Assembly (NCBI GenBank): GCA_012845835.1
Contig: JABAKD010000009.1
Coordinates: forward strand, 17,929,318-17,993,317
DNA: 64,000 nucleotides
Source of the DNA: Undaria pinnatifida
Lineage: Eukaryota; Sar; Phaeophyceae; Laminariales; Alariaceae
Direction: 5' to 3'
Shown here piece by piece: positions 1 through 11,039 of this stretch. Positions within the stretch are counted from its first letter, which is position 1; each line of letters opens with the position of its first letter. Made by a program: the position numbers and the translations under genes. The notes beneath the pieces are model-generated. The model ran no database searches and was not told the origin of the DNA. It saw only the letters and a program-made list of their open reading frames with translations.

Positions 1-480
1 CTCCCCCCCCCCAACCCATCCCAACCCCACTCCCTCGAACACTCCACCCTCTCTCTACTCACTGATTGTACGACTTACCCCAGGATATACATGATAAACT
101 GATGCATTATTTCCAAAACCGTCACATTTATCCCCTCAAAATAATGTATAGTTTCCACGCACATATTGAGCTGCCCCACACGCCCCCCCCCCGCCCCAAC
201 CCCCCCCCCCCCCAATAATATACTGGTGCCAAAACCGTCAGATTTATCCCATTGAAAGGATTTATAACTTACATGCACAAATTGCCCCCCCCTTCCCCCC
301 CCCCCCCCCCCCCCCCCCCCTCCTCCAAACCCGCTCGCTTTTGATCAAAACCAGGCCCCCACGTCCTTCAAAACTCCGCCCCCCCCCCTCACCGGTTATT
401 CGACTTACAAGATTCAATTGGTAAAAGGATACATTTCCCTCCACAGCTGTCAGATTTTGTCCCCCTCAGAAACGGGTTTT
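1..480 (-). repeat. Poly-C-rich repeat cluster
   Basis: Runs of 8-30 C alternate with a conserved unit containing CCGTCA(G/C)ATTTATCCC and ATAGTTT(A)C(A/C)(T/C)GCACAAA. The same family recurs at 41470-41900 and, inverted with poly-G, at 30540-30740. No gene is supported here. Confidence 0.7.
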
Positions 481-1140
481 ATAGTTTCCGTGCACAAACT
501 GACTAAAATCACCCTGTTGACCCTGATAGCTACACTGTAGTTGTAAGGGGAGTCGCCGACCTATATCCTTAGTGAGGACACACAACTCGTAATGCGCGCG
601 ATCGGAGTATCACACACAGCTTGCAAAGATGAGTTTCGACGAAATCTTCGATCTCACAGCTGGAGTGTATTTTCATTTTTTATAATAAAGGAGAGTGGAC
701 ACCAGAGAAAAACGTGTATTACCGGTCAACCCGCAGCCGCGGGGAGATGCTCCCGAAAGAACACAGACCTTTGACCGCTTAACCACAGGCCGACCTGCTG
801 ACCGCTTGACCACAAATCAACTACTGTGCGCGATGATCTCAGAACAAGCAGCAGTATCCGTTTTACCATCAAGATGCAAACCCAAGTAATATGAAACCCA
901 GGGATGTACCTCGGATGTCCCCTTCAGACCACACGTTCCCACACCAAATTCAACATGAAAGATGTCTTTTTTTTTTTTTTTTTTTATCCTCCGGCGGATG
1001 GGGAAAAATAAAGCTTTAGCTCACCACACTTCCGCGTATTTTCGTACGCGTCGTGTGTCGATTTAACTCAGTTGCTTTCGCAGCCCAACGCTAGCTGGCG
1101 CACCCTTCGAGTCCCATTGTAGGTATAGCGTAAGCTGTCC
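481..1140 (-). repeat. Interspersed repeat with CTTTGCAAGCTG core
   Basis: Shared with 28490-28930, where both halves are nearly identical: the GTTGACCCTGATAGC...GGGGAGTCGCCGACC part and, after a T-run, the CTCCGGCGGATGGGGAAAAA part ending CCCATTGTAGGTATAG. The first half is also at 41830-42000 and inverted at 30380-30520; the second half is related to 58455-58660. Confidence 0.8.
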
Positions 1141-1410
1141 CTATCATTGGTCCCCGTTACAACCCCGGCAGCGCAAGCTGCCGTTGTATACGGGTGCGTG
1201 TGTATGTCGACCCGGCCTGTCCCCTGAGGGTCGAAAGATGTCGATAAACAAAATCAGGTACAAGAAGTTCGTACGAATACGTAAGCGCTCTTCGGGACCG
1301 CCCCTACACTAATTGCAAGACAAAATTTCCAGCACTGTCTTCAAGACAATAAATCCACACTAATTTCAAGATAAATATATTTAAACAAGTTTTCAGATGT
1401 TTCTTCCACA

Positions 1411-1746
1411 CTTTTTTTTTATTTTTCTTTCCATCCCATTTATTATCCTCGCACTGCTCTCGCGCTTCCCCCCAGTAGTAACTCAAATCCGGGGTCACAC
1501 AGCGGGCCCTCCTCCCCCCTCCCCACTACGGTACGTGCGTTCATTTCTATCGCGAGAGTAATTCAGCATTTTCTTCCCTCGTCGACTCGCGTCGAATTGT
1601 GCCTACCCACGCGGCTAGGCGCTCTCAACAGCCGATCCTATTTTTGCTTTCTTTGCAAATTAATTCAAAATCTCACCTCGGTGGGAATCGAAATCAAGGA
1701 CCAACGCTAATAGTATTCGAGGGTGACAACTAGACCGCCGGGGCGA
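1411..1746 (-). mobile_element. tRNA-derived SINE, copy 1 (family A)
   Basis: Read on the minus strand: tRNA-like head with CGCCCCGGCGGTCTAGTTGT and the box-B-like TTGATTTCGATTCCCACC, a conserved body, and an A-rich tail (T-run at about 1411-1428). Three copies in the window share the body, including TACCGTAGTGGGGAGGG and GACTCGCGTCGA-like segments. Head resembles tRNA-Glu/Asp (GGTCTAGTGGTTA). Confidence 0.8.
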
Positions 1747-2009
1747 TGGGCGCGACACACGACACAAAAATAAGTTTATTGATTTTTAAGAAGTCGGCAA
1801 AAAAAACGAAAAGTGGATCTTCAAAATTCGATTCAGCATAAAAAGAGTCAAAATTGATCAAGATATGATAGCCGTTCACACACTAATTCCAGCATAAAAA
1901 GTGCCGATATACAAAATCAAGTGAAAAAGCTAAGCCCATCCGAATACGTGCGTGCATGTTTATTTTGCACGAATCATATCATATGACACGTTGTTCGTAC
2001 GCTACAGTA

Positions 2010-2200
2010 CATGACAGCACTTATGAATTTGGCAGTTGAGATTTTCAGGTTCAAGTTTTAGACGAAAATAAGACCATGGCCTCTTTTGCACTGTAAATGA
2101 AAATAGTGTATGGCACACCCTGTCTTACACAAGAATTCCAGCCAGGCCAGAAATAAGAGGTTCCTAACCGGTGTCGCATACTTGATAAATCTGTGGACGA
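2010..2200. repeat. Interspersed repeat shared with 12490-12670
   Basis: About 70-75% similarity by eye across GACAGCACTT...TTTCAGG, CATGGCCT and GGAATTC(C/G)AGCC(A/T)GGCCAGAAA. No coding signature in either copy. Confidence 0.65.
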
Positions 2201-2924
2201 GGTTGGCTTCTCTCACAAGGAGGGGAGGATAGCGCCCAGCACACCACCATGAGGCAAGACAGGTGCGGAAGACAACACGTCGATTTAGTGAAACAGAGAA
2301 TCAAAGGTACTGGAGTACCAGAGAATCGAGTGAGAGAGAGAGGGTGCCATCCTCTCCCTCGTCCCAAAACCAAAATAGGCATCCAGGGGACTATTATTGT
2401 ATACCCTTTCAGGACAACAAAACAAACAACGTAATCTCCGTAGGACAGGTGCCATAACACATATCACATGAATCAGACTTTACTACCAGTACGAGCAATC
2501 TCGACAACCCCTCTACTCGTATGTGCAATCATCATGATAACGTAACCAATAAAAGTCCCCGTGCTGTGAAGACCCGAAAATCATCCTAATTAGGACAACA
2601 ATCGAATCCGAAAGCATTCAGGCCAGCATCCTTCCAATCAACTGACACCCAAAGCCTAAACCAAAAACAATTCCCAAACCCAAGAATGAAAATACCTAAT
2701 TTCCAAAACAACTAAATAACCAAAGAATAAAAATCTGGAGATTCAAAGACCACAACCAAAAATACTCAATGTAAAACTGTTTTGGCTTCCATTCTCAACG
2801 TCTCCCCGGTACTCAGTACAACGCCGTCGTAATTAGGATGTCTCCCCGGTAACCAGACGACAACTGGCGCGTGAAACAGCGTCCACATAAGTATCTTCAG
2901 GGCTTTCACGGGTCAAGGAGGTAT

Positions 2925-3130
2925 CAACATGTCGCGGGTCGGGTTGGGTCGGGTCCTCATGTTTTAAAATCTCACGGGTCGGGTCACGTCGGGTCGGGTC
3001 AAGAAGTTTGGAAATCTCGCGAGTCGGGTCGGGTCGGGTCAAGAGGTTTTCAATCTCGCGGGTCCGGTCGGGTCGGGTCGGATCAAGAGGTTTGCAAATC
3101 TCGCGGGTCGGGTCGGTTCATGACCCGCGA
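2925..3130 (+). repeat. GTCGG-rich minisatellite
   Basis: Units of about 50 bp with (GGGTC)n followed by AAGAGGTTTGCAAATCTCGC. The open frames in all directions are a by-product of composition. Related array at 4160-4345. Confidence 0.85.
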
Positions 3131-4159
3131 GATACGGGTCACTCGCGTGTCAAGCCATCATGACCCGCGGGTTGTTGTTGGCTGACCCGCGGGTCGATCA
3201 CGCGGATCTGGCCTGCGGATTCGCCTTTTCCAAACTTACAGCTGCCTGCCAGAGGGCCCTTGCCGCGCCGGTGCTCTGCGGGCCGAACCCGCGGATCCGA
3301 ACCGCGAGTCCGAAAATGATACCAAACTTGCCGCTTCCTGTGGGAAGCCTCTCTCGTGTCGATACTCCGATCGCATGATATCACCGCGTCCGGAACAACA
3401 ATACGAGGCAGTAACTGATCGTATCAGGCATAAAGTATTTCGCGAATCACGTGTTGGATGAAGCCGTAGGTACTATTCAGATCAGGTATATTATCATCTA
3501 TCCAAGTCCACTAAAAAGAGCCAGGCCACACGCTCGTGCAAGGTGTAACAACAAAGACGACACATGGCAGTACAAAAACCCATGTACGGCTTACGCACGT
3601 ACACATCAAATACCCCGCAAGAAATATGATACCAGTACGATTTATTACCAAACGTAAAAATTCAAGGGCAGCAGCAGCAGTAGCAGCGGCAGCAGCGGCG
3701 GCAGCAGCACAACAGACCCCGTATCTTCGCCGATCGCAGAGATTGCTGACAGATCCACTGCCTCAGTTGTGGGCTTGCTGCCGAAGGCGGCTCAGCTAGG
3801 CTGCTTGCCGGGGCCGGAGACTGCATAGCTAGCTCGCTCGTCGGCGGGGTGGAAGCAGAAGCCATCGGGTTAGAGCTGTCGGGTCGACCCGGGGGTCTAG
3901 CGCTACGGACACGGCTAGGTGCGGATGTGTGGGTTGCGGTTTTTCTTATTTTTCGCGCGCACACCACAAAATGCTGCCAACAATAACGGGGAAAAAAACA
4001 GAGAGGACGACATCCTGGGGAAAATGTACGAAGGACCAAGGACCAACCGACCAAGGTACATATCCAGACATGTTTTGACCCATGACTTTTCGACTTCGAC
4101 CCGTGAGATATGTCATGAGTTCAGCCGATCCCACCCGCATGAAACTCGCACCTCACGGG

Positions 4160-4345
4160 TCATTCGGAGTGTGGCGGGTCGGGTCGGATCGGGTCAACAA
4201 GCTTTCAAATCTCGCGGGTCGGGTCGGATCGGGTCAGGAGGCTTCCAAATCTCACGGGTCGGGTCGGGTCGGGTCAAGACGTCTCGAAAATTTCGCGGGT
4301 CGGGTCGGGTCAGCTGACCGGATCCGACCCGACCCGGACCCGCGA
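4160..4345 (+). repeat. GTCGG-rich minisatellite, second array
   Basis: Same units as 2925-3130 and closes with the inverse (GGATCCGACCCGACCCGGAC), so the end can fold back on the array. Confidence 0.85.
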
Positions 4346-4379
4346 GGTTTGACGTGATCCGTGACAGCCCTGTTTTTTT

Positions 4380-4592
4380 TCTTGGCAAATTACACCCATA
4401 CCGCCGATCACAACGTGGCATGGCCAGGAACCACACAGCACAACACAGGGCAATCATCTCTGCACAAGTAGCTCCTGGTATTATCAAATCGCTAGTTGAA
4501 CCAATTAAATAACCTCCATCTGCCCCCTTCACATTTGTTGTGTTCTTCCTTTGCGAGCGTGCGGGGCGTCGTCAGCCGCCCGCGGAGCGGAG
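4380..4592 (+). repeat. Conserved tail of interspersed element, copy 1
   Basis: Shares CCGCCGATCA-AACGTGGCAT, ATCAAATCGCTAGTTG and CCGCGGAGCGGAGCCCTT with 5590-5792 and 12155-12394; a worn copy is at 53230-53395. Each ends with a GC-rich inverted repeat. A small non-autonomous DNA element is likely. Confidence 0.75.
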
Positions 4593-4614
4593 CCCTTAAA
4601 AACTCGTGCGAGTA

Positions 4615-4750
4615 TAGAACTACTTACAAATATCGATTTCCTGAGCGGTCTCCATTTGTTTCGTTTCACACAGTAAATTTAAGATATTCTCCTTTCCGGA
4701 CGGCTGAGCGGGCTCGGATGCCCGAAACAGAGCTCCTCAAACCGTTCCCA
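4615..4750 (+). repeat. Repeat pair with 9435-9565
   Basis: Both hold ATCGATTTCCTGAGCGG, then CTCCATTTNTTTCG and CCGGACGGCTGAGCGGGC, at about 85% identity by eye. Not recognised as a gene. Confidence 0.7.
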
Positions 4751-4834
4751 CCTGAAAGAAAAACGCAATGTTTTGCAGATTGAAACCTGGGTTCTCTTTT
4801 TTCGTTTCGTTTACAAGGTATCCTTAACACTCAG

Positions 4835-5460
4835 CTCAGTAGCGCACCGCAGCTAGCAGTAGCGCACCGCAGAGCTAGCTCAGCAGGGCAGCGCCGTGCC
4901 TTGCCGTGCCCTGCCGTGCGGTGCGGTACTGTGCCGTGCTGTGCCGTGCTGCGCCGTGCTGCGTGCTGTGCTGTACCTAATATTTTGTACACGCCAGGTA
5001 TCATTCGACGAATCGTCATCCAGCAGTACCCAGTACACCACGTGAGGTTTGTACGTACTACAATGTTGAATCTAAATGCTTCCAGCTCAGCTCGGCTCAG
5101 CTGTAACTCACCAGCGCGCAGCGCAGCGCCGTGCGGTGCCATGCGGTGCCGTGTCTTGCCCTGCGGTGCGGGGCAGAGCAACGCCGTACGGTGCCGTGCG
5201 GTGCCGTGCAGCGTACTGCGCTTTACTTACCTTTTTCGTACAGGTCTCATTCGACGAAGTATCATCCAGCAGTACCGAGGTACACCACCACCCCAGGTTT
5301 GTACGTACTACATTGTTGAATCACATTAAATGCTCCCAGCTCAGCTCAGCTATTATAGCTCAGCAGCGCGCAGCGCCGCCGTGCGGTGCGGTGCTGCCGT
5401 GCCGTGCCTTGCCCTGCGGTGCGGTGCTGTGCCGTGCTGTGCCGTGCTGCGTTGTGCTTT
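4835..5460 (+). repeat. GCCGTGCGGT-rich tandem array, about 255-bp unit
   Basis: Three units, each a GCCGTGCGGTGCCGTG minisatellite followed by TACAGGTCTCATTCGACGAA-like sequence, CCAGCAGTACC and TTTGTACGTACTAC(A)TTGTTGAATC. Single units recur at 9855, 10050, 10900 and 11830-12020, so it is an interspersed family with a GC-skewed core. Frames encoding Cys/Ala/Val-rich peptides are artefacts. Confidence 0.82.
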
Positions 5461-5792
5461 CTTTAGAACACACAGAACCAGCTATTACGGGAAGTACCAG
5501 TACCAGGTACCGGCTACAGTATGTACGTGTGCATACTCGTCTTTTGGCTTTCTTCATTGGTTGTCCTCCCTCTCGGTCACACACGTACTGCCGATCAGAA
5601 CGTGGCATCGCCAACAAGCACACAACACATTACAGGCAGGGCAATCAGCTCTCCACATCTTTCTCTTGGCATTACCAAATCGCTAGTTGCACCCAATCGT
5701 CGGCCTCTTATTTCTGCCCTCTTCGCATTTAGTTGAAATCCTTGTGCGAGCGCAGTTGAGCGTACCCGACCGCGGAGCGGAGCCCTTGGATA
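5461..5792 (+). repeat. Conserved tail of interspersed element, copy 2
   Basis: Directly follows the third minisatellite unit, showing that minisatellite plus tail form one element about 1 kb long. Ends ACCGCGGAGCGGAGCCCTTG. Confidence 0.75.
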
Positions 5793-6548
5793 TCATACCA
5801 GGGTACAATCTAGGGGAAGATATCGAGTAAAGTTGCCTTGTAGAGTGTCTTTACCTGTTGCTCTAAAAGCACCCATGGGTATAGTATGATGATGTGCTGA
5901 CGTAGAGATGGTCAGCTGCGTTTTCGCCTCGTCCAGCACAACCACCGTAGATGAAAGGTTGATGTTGTGGGTCTGGTCGTCTCGTCTGCGGTGCTGGGTG
6001 TGGGTGTCTGGTGTGCACGTTGGTTCGTGCAGAAGAATGCGGCGCAACAACCAATATCGTCCCCGAACCCCGTACAGGCAATGGGTTTTGTATTGTACTC
6101 ATGTTTGCAACCAGGGATAAAAATCGCGCTCCAGTCAGCACCGCATGATACACGGGCTGGGACCGTACTCCGTGTTTGCGCAACATAGCGACTGCTAGAT
6201 CGCCATTATGCACTACACGTGTGCAGCCGCCCTACTCCTGGCAAGTTCTCCAAGTGTGCCTGGTTTTCTGACGGCCATCCCGCCTCACATGACGGTGGGC
6301 CAATGTACTCAGGCTGTGAGGTTAGTTCTGGTTCGTACTATGGTGCTGTGTGCTGTATCACGAACGAGGGGTGGGTGAAATAAATGCTTGTGATGACTGC
6401 TGTGTGTTGGCGCTCTTGATTTTGCCATGGCGATGGGCTCCAACACTATCGCTAGGGACTCCTAATGTTGGCCAATAGCTACCGTAGTTGTACCACACTA
6501 ATTAATTTGTAACACATCAAAATTTGCATGTCGGTCGATCCGCCGTAG

Positions 6549-6660
6549 GAACAGACCCTCTACCGGAGGCTTACCCAGCGGACGTGAAGCGACTTCTACG
6601 CGATTATATGTGGGCGGCAAGATATTTGGTCAGGAAGACGAGCCAGCACCACCACCGGAG
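6549..6660 (+). CDS. Possible upstream exon joining 6913-7101
   Basis: In the frame that joins the exon at 6913 (phase 0), this segment ends GGKIFGQEDEPAPPPE immediately before a GTACGA donor, and the Pro/Glu-rich end runs naturally into the acidic start of the next exon. The 5' boundary is uncertain: GTAG at about 6545-6548 is one candidate acceptor. A second frame across the same bases is also open and looks helical, but would meet a stop after splicing. Low to moderate confidence. Confidence 0.32.
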
Positions 6661-6912
6661 GTACGACTGGAGGATATCAGTACGTGATATCGTGGTATGA
6701 TGATATGAGGATCATCCGGAAATCGCTACTGGTACTCGTACTACTATTGTATCGCACCGGTACCTTTGTGATCTAGAAAGCTGCGCGCGACCTCAGACCC
6801 ACGTAGGTTCGCTTGTAGCAGGTCGCAAGCCTGACCGTTAACTACTGGCCATACTACCGCTTTATACCCCATACAACCGCTATTTACGGCTGTCGCCGTT
6901 ACGTAATTTCAG

Positions 6913-7101
6913 GGTCCCGTAAAGCCAGTGATCAAGGGCGCCGAGAAGGATGGGGATGAGGAGGGAGAGGACGAGGAAGAGGCGGAGGGTGGAGACGGTA
7001 CTGAGCAGAAGCCGAAGAGAAGGAAAAGGCGGAAAAAGTACGATTTCTCTGAATCGGACTGGATGGCTCGGGCAGAGGAGGAGAAAAGGCTGGCGCAAGA
7101 G
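6913..7101 (+). CDS. Probable exon, acidic then Lys/Arg-rich protein
   Basis: Phase-0 exon of 63 codons between an AATTTCAG acceptor and a GTGAATG donor. The product begins with a Glu/Asp/Gly tract, followed by the basic cluster KPKRRKRRKK, then a probable helix with SDWMARAEEEKRLAQE. The basic cluster resembles a nuclear localisation signal or nucleic-acid contact. An upstream segment ending at 6660 joins it in phase. No family is recognised. Composition differs sharply from the surrounding repeats, which favours a true exon. Confidence 0.5.
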
Positions 7102-7468
7102 GTGAATGAGCTGCACTCATCATATACCAGGGAATGCGGTGTAGAGCGTAGATCTTGCTTCTGATACAAGGTTCCCCTTCGGACGAGGAGTGACGCAAGG
7201 CTGATGCTTTTGCACCCCCGTGCGTTCGCCCGCTTCCTTACGGTAGAGCATGGATGGGGCTATACTACAATGTTGTTGATTCGGGTTTATCTGAAGTGAA
7301 GCTGGGGACGACCCAGAGAATGTACATGATGTTGACGATGCTGTTGTAGAGCTGGTCCGGTTTAGAGTCAAACGCAACAGGGGAATGAGGTATGTTCGCA
7401 GCTCAGTTTGCGACATGAAACCTTGCATGGACATAGCAAAGGGGTTGACTCGATAATTTTACGCGCTG

Positions 7469-7672
7469 TGTGGATACCAGGCCCTATTCCCTAGATCGTA
7501 CCGCCTCGTTATCACAATAATCCTTCAAGACCATCCTGGCTCCTCAAGGGCACTCTGAGGTGTTCCCTCATCGTTGACCCTCGAGAGTGGAGTTACTCAC
7601 ATAACCCACCTCGGCGTGTCTCCACACCTCCTTGTACGGAAGAGAAACCTGCGAAGGGGTTACCGTCCCACA
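7469..7672 (+). repeat. Left LTR, TRIM-like family
   Basis: 204 bp, TGTGG...CCACA ends, about 85-90% like the right LTR by eye. Confidence 0.85.
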
Positions 7673-7994
7673 ATTAGTGTCTCGGCAGCGAAACTCGGTG
7701 GGAGCAACGCAATCCGACCACATAGAGCGGGTAGGTTTTATTTCAAGAACCCCCGCACGTTTGTCCCGCTTGCCGTAAGACGACCGTCGTTACCAAGCAG
7801 ACCTTTGCATATACAGACTGATCCTCTGTATACAATATGCAAGTCCGTTGATGGTAATTGTCAACCAGGCGATTGAGTTAGGCATGTTGTGTTCCTGTAA
7901 ATTGTTATCAGTGTGAGGAAGATCACATTTAGAGTGAATGGGGACGCCCGCGAGCTCCGAATGTAATATCTACTCACTATTCAATAGACCAATT

Positions 7995-8310
7995 TTACAG
8001 CTCTTTAACAAGCTGATTTTCCATTTCCTTTCCCATATTGGAAGGTAGCAGCTCTGGTACTCCGAATACAGAAAACACCCGGTCTACAAGGGTACGTGCT
8101 ATGGTAGTCGCTTATTTGTCGGAATTGCTGCCAGAATAACAAAACGTGTCAGATGGTCGATCACTAAACATATTTGCAACCTTGTGAAACTGTTTTATAC
8201 TCCACGTGATCGATAGCAACTCGTTGAAATGGTCGCTCTACTGGTACTTGCCCTGTTGGTAGCGGTGGTCGGCGATGTGGAGTTTCAGGCATCACAACTC
8301 GCGCAGTAAG
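7995..8310 (-). pseudogene. Ty3/gypsy integrase fragment, antisense inside LTR element
   Basis: Read on the minus strand, one frame has RRPPLPTGQVPVERPFQRVA, IDHVEYKTVSQGCKYV and a stop, and after a one-base shift the next frame has IDHLTRFVILAAIP, VDRVFSVFGVPE and NMGKEMENQLVKEL. These match gypsy integrase: the P-x-P-x-x-PF-x-x-VAID start of the core with its first Asp, the Y-x-L-x-x-IDHLTR strand, and the segment where DQG-x-x-FE-x-x-L is expected. The Asp of DQG is Asn here. Its strand is opposite to the LTRs, so it does not belong to the host element in normal form. Pseudogene. Confidence 0.85.
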
Positions 8311-8432
8311 ATTGGATATCTCCTTGCATTGCGGGTCACCAATAGCGGTCTCCTTGCATTCCGGGCCACCAATAGCGGTCTCGACACCTCTTATAAGACG
8401 TGCACGTTTGCACGTCTGAAAAAGGGGGGTGA

Positions 8433-8651
8433 TGTGGATACCAGGCCCTATTCCCTGCCAGGTAGATTGTACCGCCTTGTTATCACTATAATCCTTCAAG
8501 ACCATCCTCTGGCTCCTCGAGGACACTCTGAGGTTTTCCCTCATCGTTGACCCTGGAGAGTGCGGTTACGCACATAACCCACCTCGGTGGGTCTCCACAC
8601 CTCAATACACGGAAGAGAAACCTGCGGAGGGACTACGAGTACCGTCCCACA
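8433..8651 (+). repeat. Right LTR, TRIM-like family
   Basis: 219 bp with the same ends as the left copy; small insertions relative to it, for example near GCCAGGTAGATTG. Confidence 0.85.
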
Positions 8652-9849
8652 GCTGACCGAAAAATAAAAACCGAAGCACAAAAGTTATGGCCTTTGTAAA
8701 AAAAGTAAGAAAAAGAACATTTGCCAAAAAATCATGAAAAAAAAGTTATTTTTTGTCAGCGGGTGAAGTTCTAGCACAAGGCGCTCCAAATCACGTATCC
8801 AACTTTCAGGGGGGGAAACTACAAAGTTGTACGAGAAACGATTTCCGATTTATAAGAAACGACGGGCAGGGTTTGGGGGGAAACACAGGATAAATTCACG
8901 ACACGTGAAACTTAGAGGGCATGCTCTCGCTGGGCAATGGACAAGCTGGGGCTGCGATTTTTGTCCAATATGCCTGGTTTTGAGTAATCTCGCTGCTTTT
9001 CTTCAAAAATGATATACTTGGTATATGTTTTTTTCACGCAGTAAATGGCTTGATTTATGTATGGAATTGACATGACGGATGTTTGAGATTCAGGAGAAGG
9101 GCCGGAATGCACCGGCTGGGCTGATATTAAATCACAGCTGCGCGTTGATTGGCTGATCATCAGGGTATGCGTATTATGCCCAATTAATCATCGTTCAGGA
9201 GATAAGGCTTGTCAAGTGCATGTCAGCTTTACAACCGGACCAGCTAGCCTATTCCTGGTACTGCTGTTGTGCATACCTCGTACCAGGTAGCTGGTATAAG
9301 TTTACCGCGGCTGCAACTTTCACATGCCCGGCGTACTCGTATAGCATTCGGGTGCAACACAAATTTTCAAAATGCTGTTTGCTGTGCCCAGCGCATTTGT
9401 TGATGCGTACAGCAGTCCACTGTTATACTGCTTGCTGTATATAGAACCACTTACAAAATCGATTTCCTGAGCGGCCTCCATTTTTTTCGCTTCCCACACT
9501 CAATTAAGATATTCTTCTCTCCGGACGGCTGAGCGGGCCCGGATGCTTGAAACAGCGCTTCTCAGCTCTTCTCAGATATTTTTCTTTCTTCAAAATTCAA
9601 GTTTAAAAGTCCTTGTTGGGGGGAGGTTGAACGTGTTCTGGAACATTTTTGCTTCCCGTAAGTTTAAAACTCCTGTTTTTTGGGAATACCACATACTACC
9701 TGGACACCGCCGCCTTTCGTTACTTGCGGAACGGTCCAGGTTTTCTTTGATTTCTTCCTTAACGTTTTTTTGTAGTTGCACAAAGCTTCATCACATACCA
9801 GATCCCAGCTGATAATCTAAGCTTGGCTCGTCACATCATCTGCTCATCT

Positions 9850-10170
9850 CCGCCCAGCAGCGCACCGCAGCGCTAGCTCAGCAGCGCAGCGCCGTCCAGT
9901 GCCGTTTCCTGGCGTGCCCTGCCGTGCGGTTCGGTACTATGCGATGCTGTGCGATGTTGTGCCGTGCTGTGCCGTACTGAATGCTTCGCTGTACTTACTC
10001 TTTCGTGCATGTAGTATCATCATACCAGGCCCCAGCTGGGCTCTGCTCAGCTCCTCAGCTCCTCGGCAGCGCACCGCAGCGCTAGCTCAGCAGAGCGCAG
10101 CGCCGTGCGGTGCCATGCCCTGCTGTGCGGTGCGGTGCTATGCCGTGCTGTGCCGTGCTGATGTGCTGTA
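9850..10170 (+). repeat. Two minisatellite units without the tail
   Basis: Units at 9855-9985 and 10055-10170 with the CGCAGCGCTAGCTCAGCAG lead-in; an LTR element lies immediately downstream at 10220 and may have split the family member. Confidence 0.75.
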
Positions 10171-10219
10171 GTTGCATGTATCATTCTTCCTAGGTTCAGC
10201 TTTTTTCTGTGATTTCCTT

Positions 10220-10839
10220 TGTGGGACGGAAACCAGGCCCTATTCCCTAGATCGTACCGCCTCGTTATCACTATAATCCTTCAAGACCATCCTGGCTCCT
10301 CGAGGGCACTCTGAGTTGTTCCCTCATCGCTGACCCTCGAGCGTGCGGTTACGCACATAACGCACCTCGGTGTGTCTCCACACCTCAATACACGGAAGAG
10401 ATCAACCTGCTAAGGGACAACCGTCCCACAATTGGCGTCGTCGGCTGGGAATCTCTGTGGGAGTAACGCAACTGACTGCTCAGAGCGGGTGGGTTTTGTT
10501 CATAAAAACCGCACGCTTGTCCCGCTTGCCGTAATAGCAAACGAGACGAATCCCCCTGATCCCGGGGATGGTTCGTAGGGACCCCGACAGCCTTTTTAAA
10601 GGCTCCCACAGAGATTCCCAGCCGACGACGCCATTTGTGGGACGGTAGTCCCTTAGCAGGTTGATATCTTCTGCGTATTGAGGTGTGGAGACACGGAGGC
10701 GGGTTATGTGCGTAAATGCACGCTCGAGGGTCAGCGATGAGGGAGCACCTCAGAGTGCCCTCGAGGAGCCAGGATGGTCTTGAAAGATTATAGTGATAAC
10801 GAGGCGGTACAATGTAGGGAATAGAGCCTGGTATCCACA
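10220..10839. mobile_element. Two TRIM-family LTRs in head-to-head inverted array
   Basis: A plus-strand LTR (10220-10430) and its primer-binding region (10431-10463) face an inverted copy (10603-10632 and LTR 10636-10839). The arms total about 235 bp each, around a 140-bp loop that includes internal element sequence. The array could arise by self-insertion or by template switching during reverse transcription. Transcription across it would give a long hairpin RNA. The left LTR has a short insert next to the terminal TGTGG. Confidence 0.85.
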
Positions 10840-10894
10840 CGTTCACCTTTTTGTTTTAGTTGCACGAAGTATGATCATACCGTCCCAGGTGACT

Positions 10895-11035
10895 TCAGCT
10901 TAGCACACTAGCTCAGCTCAGCTCCGCTCAGCAGCGCAATGCCGTGCGGTGCCGTGAGGTGCCGTGCCCTGCCGTGCGGTGCAATACTGTGCGGCGCTGT
11001 GCAGTGCTTTGCCGTGCTGCGTGCTTTGCTGTATA
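10895..11035 (+). repeat. Minisatellite unit beyond the LTR array
   Basis: AGCTCAGCTCAGCTCCGCTC followed by GCCGTGCGGTGCCGTG repeats, the same family as 4835. Confidence 0.75.
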
Positions 11036-11039
11036 CGCG

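Larger units (their letters stand above)
7469..8651 (+). mobile_element. Small LTR element with 4-bp target duplication and antisense integrase fragment
   Basis: LTRs at 7469-7672 and 8433-8651 both begin TGTGG and end CCCACA. The sequence after the left LTR corresponds to the TTGGCG-type primer-binding site of the sister copies (here diverged), and AAAAAGGGGGGTGA, a polypurine tract, directly precedes the right LTR, so the element reads on the plus strand. GCTG flanks both outer ends (7465-7468, 8652-8655) as a target duplication. Internal sequence matches the 182-bp core of the copy at 16921 near both LTRs, but here about 500 extra bases are present that encode gypsy integrase on the opposite strand. 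No plus-strand proteins are encoded. Confidence 0.82.

Noticed and set aside
2925-4345. Telomere-like array because of (GGGTC)n
   Set aside because: Units are about 50 bp with unique spacers, internal to the window and not a known telomere repeat.
4901-5732. Cys/Ala/Val-rich frames on both strands
   Set aside because: Products of the GCCGTGCGGT minisatellite.
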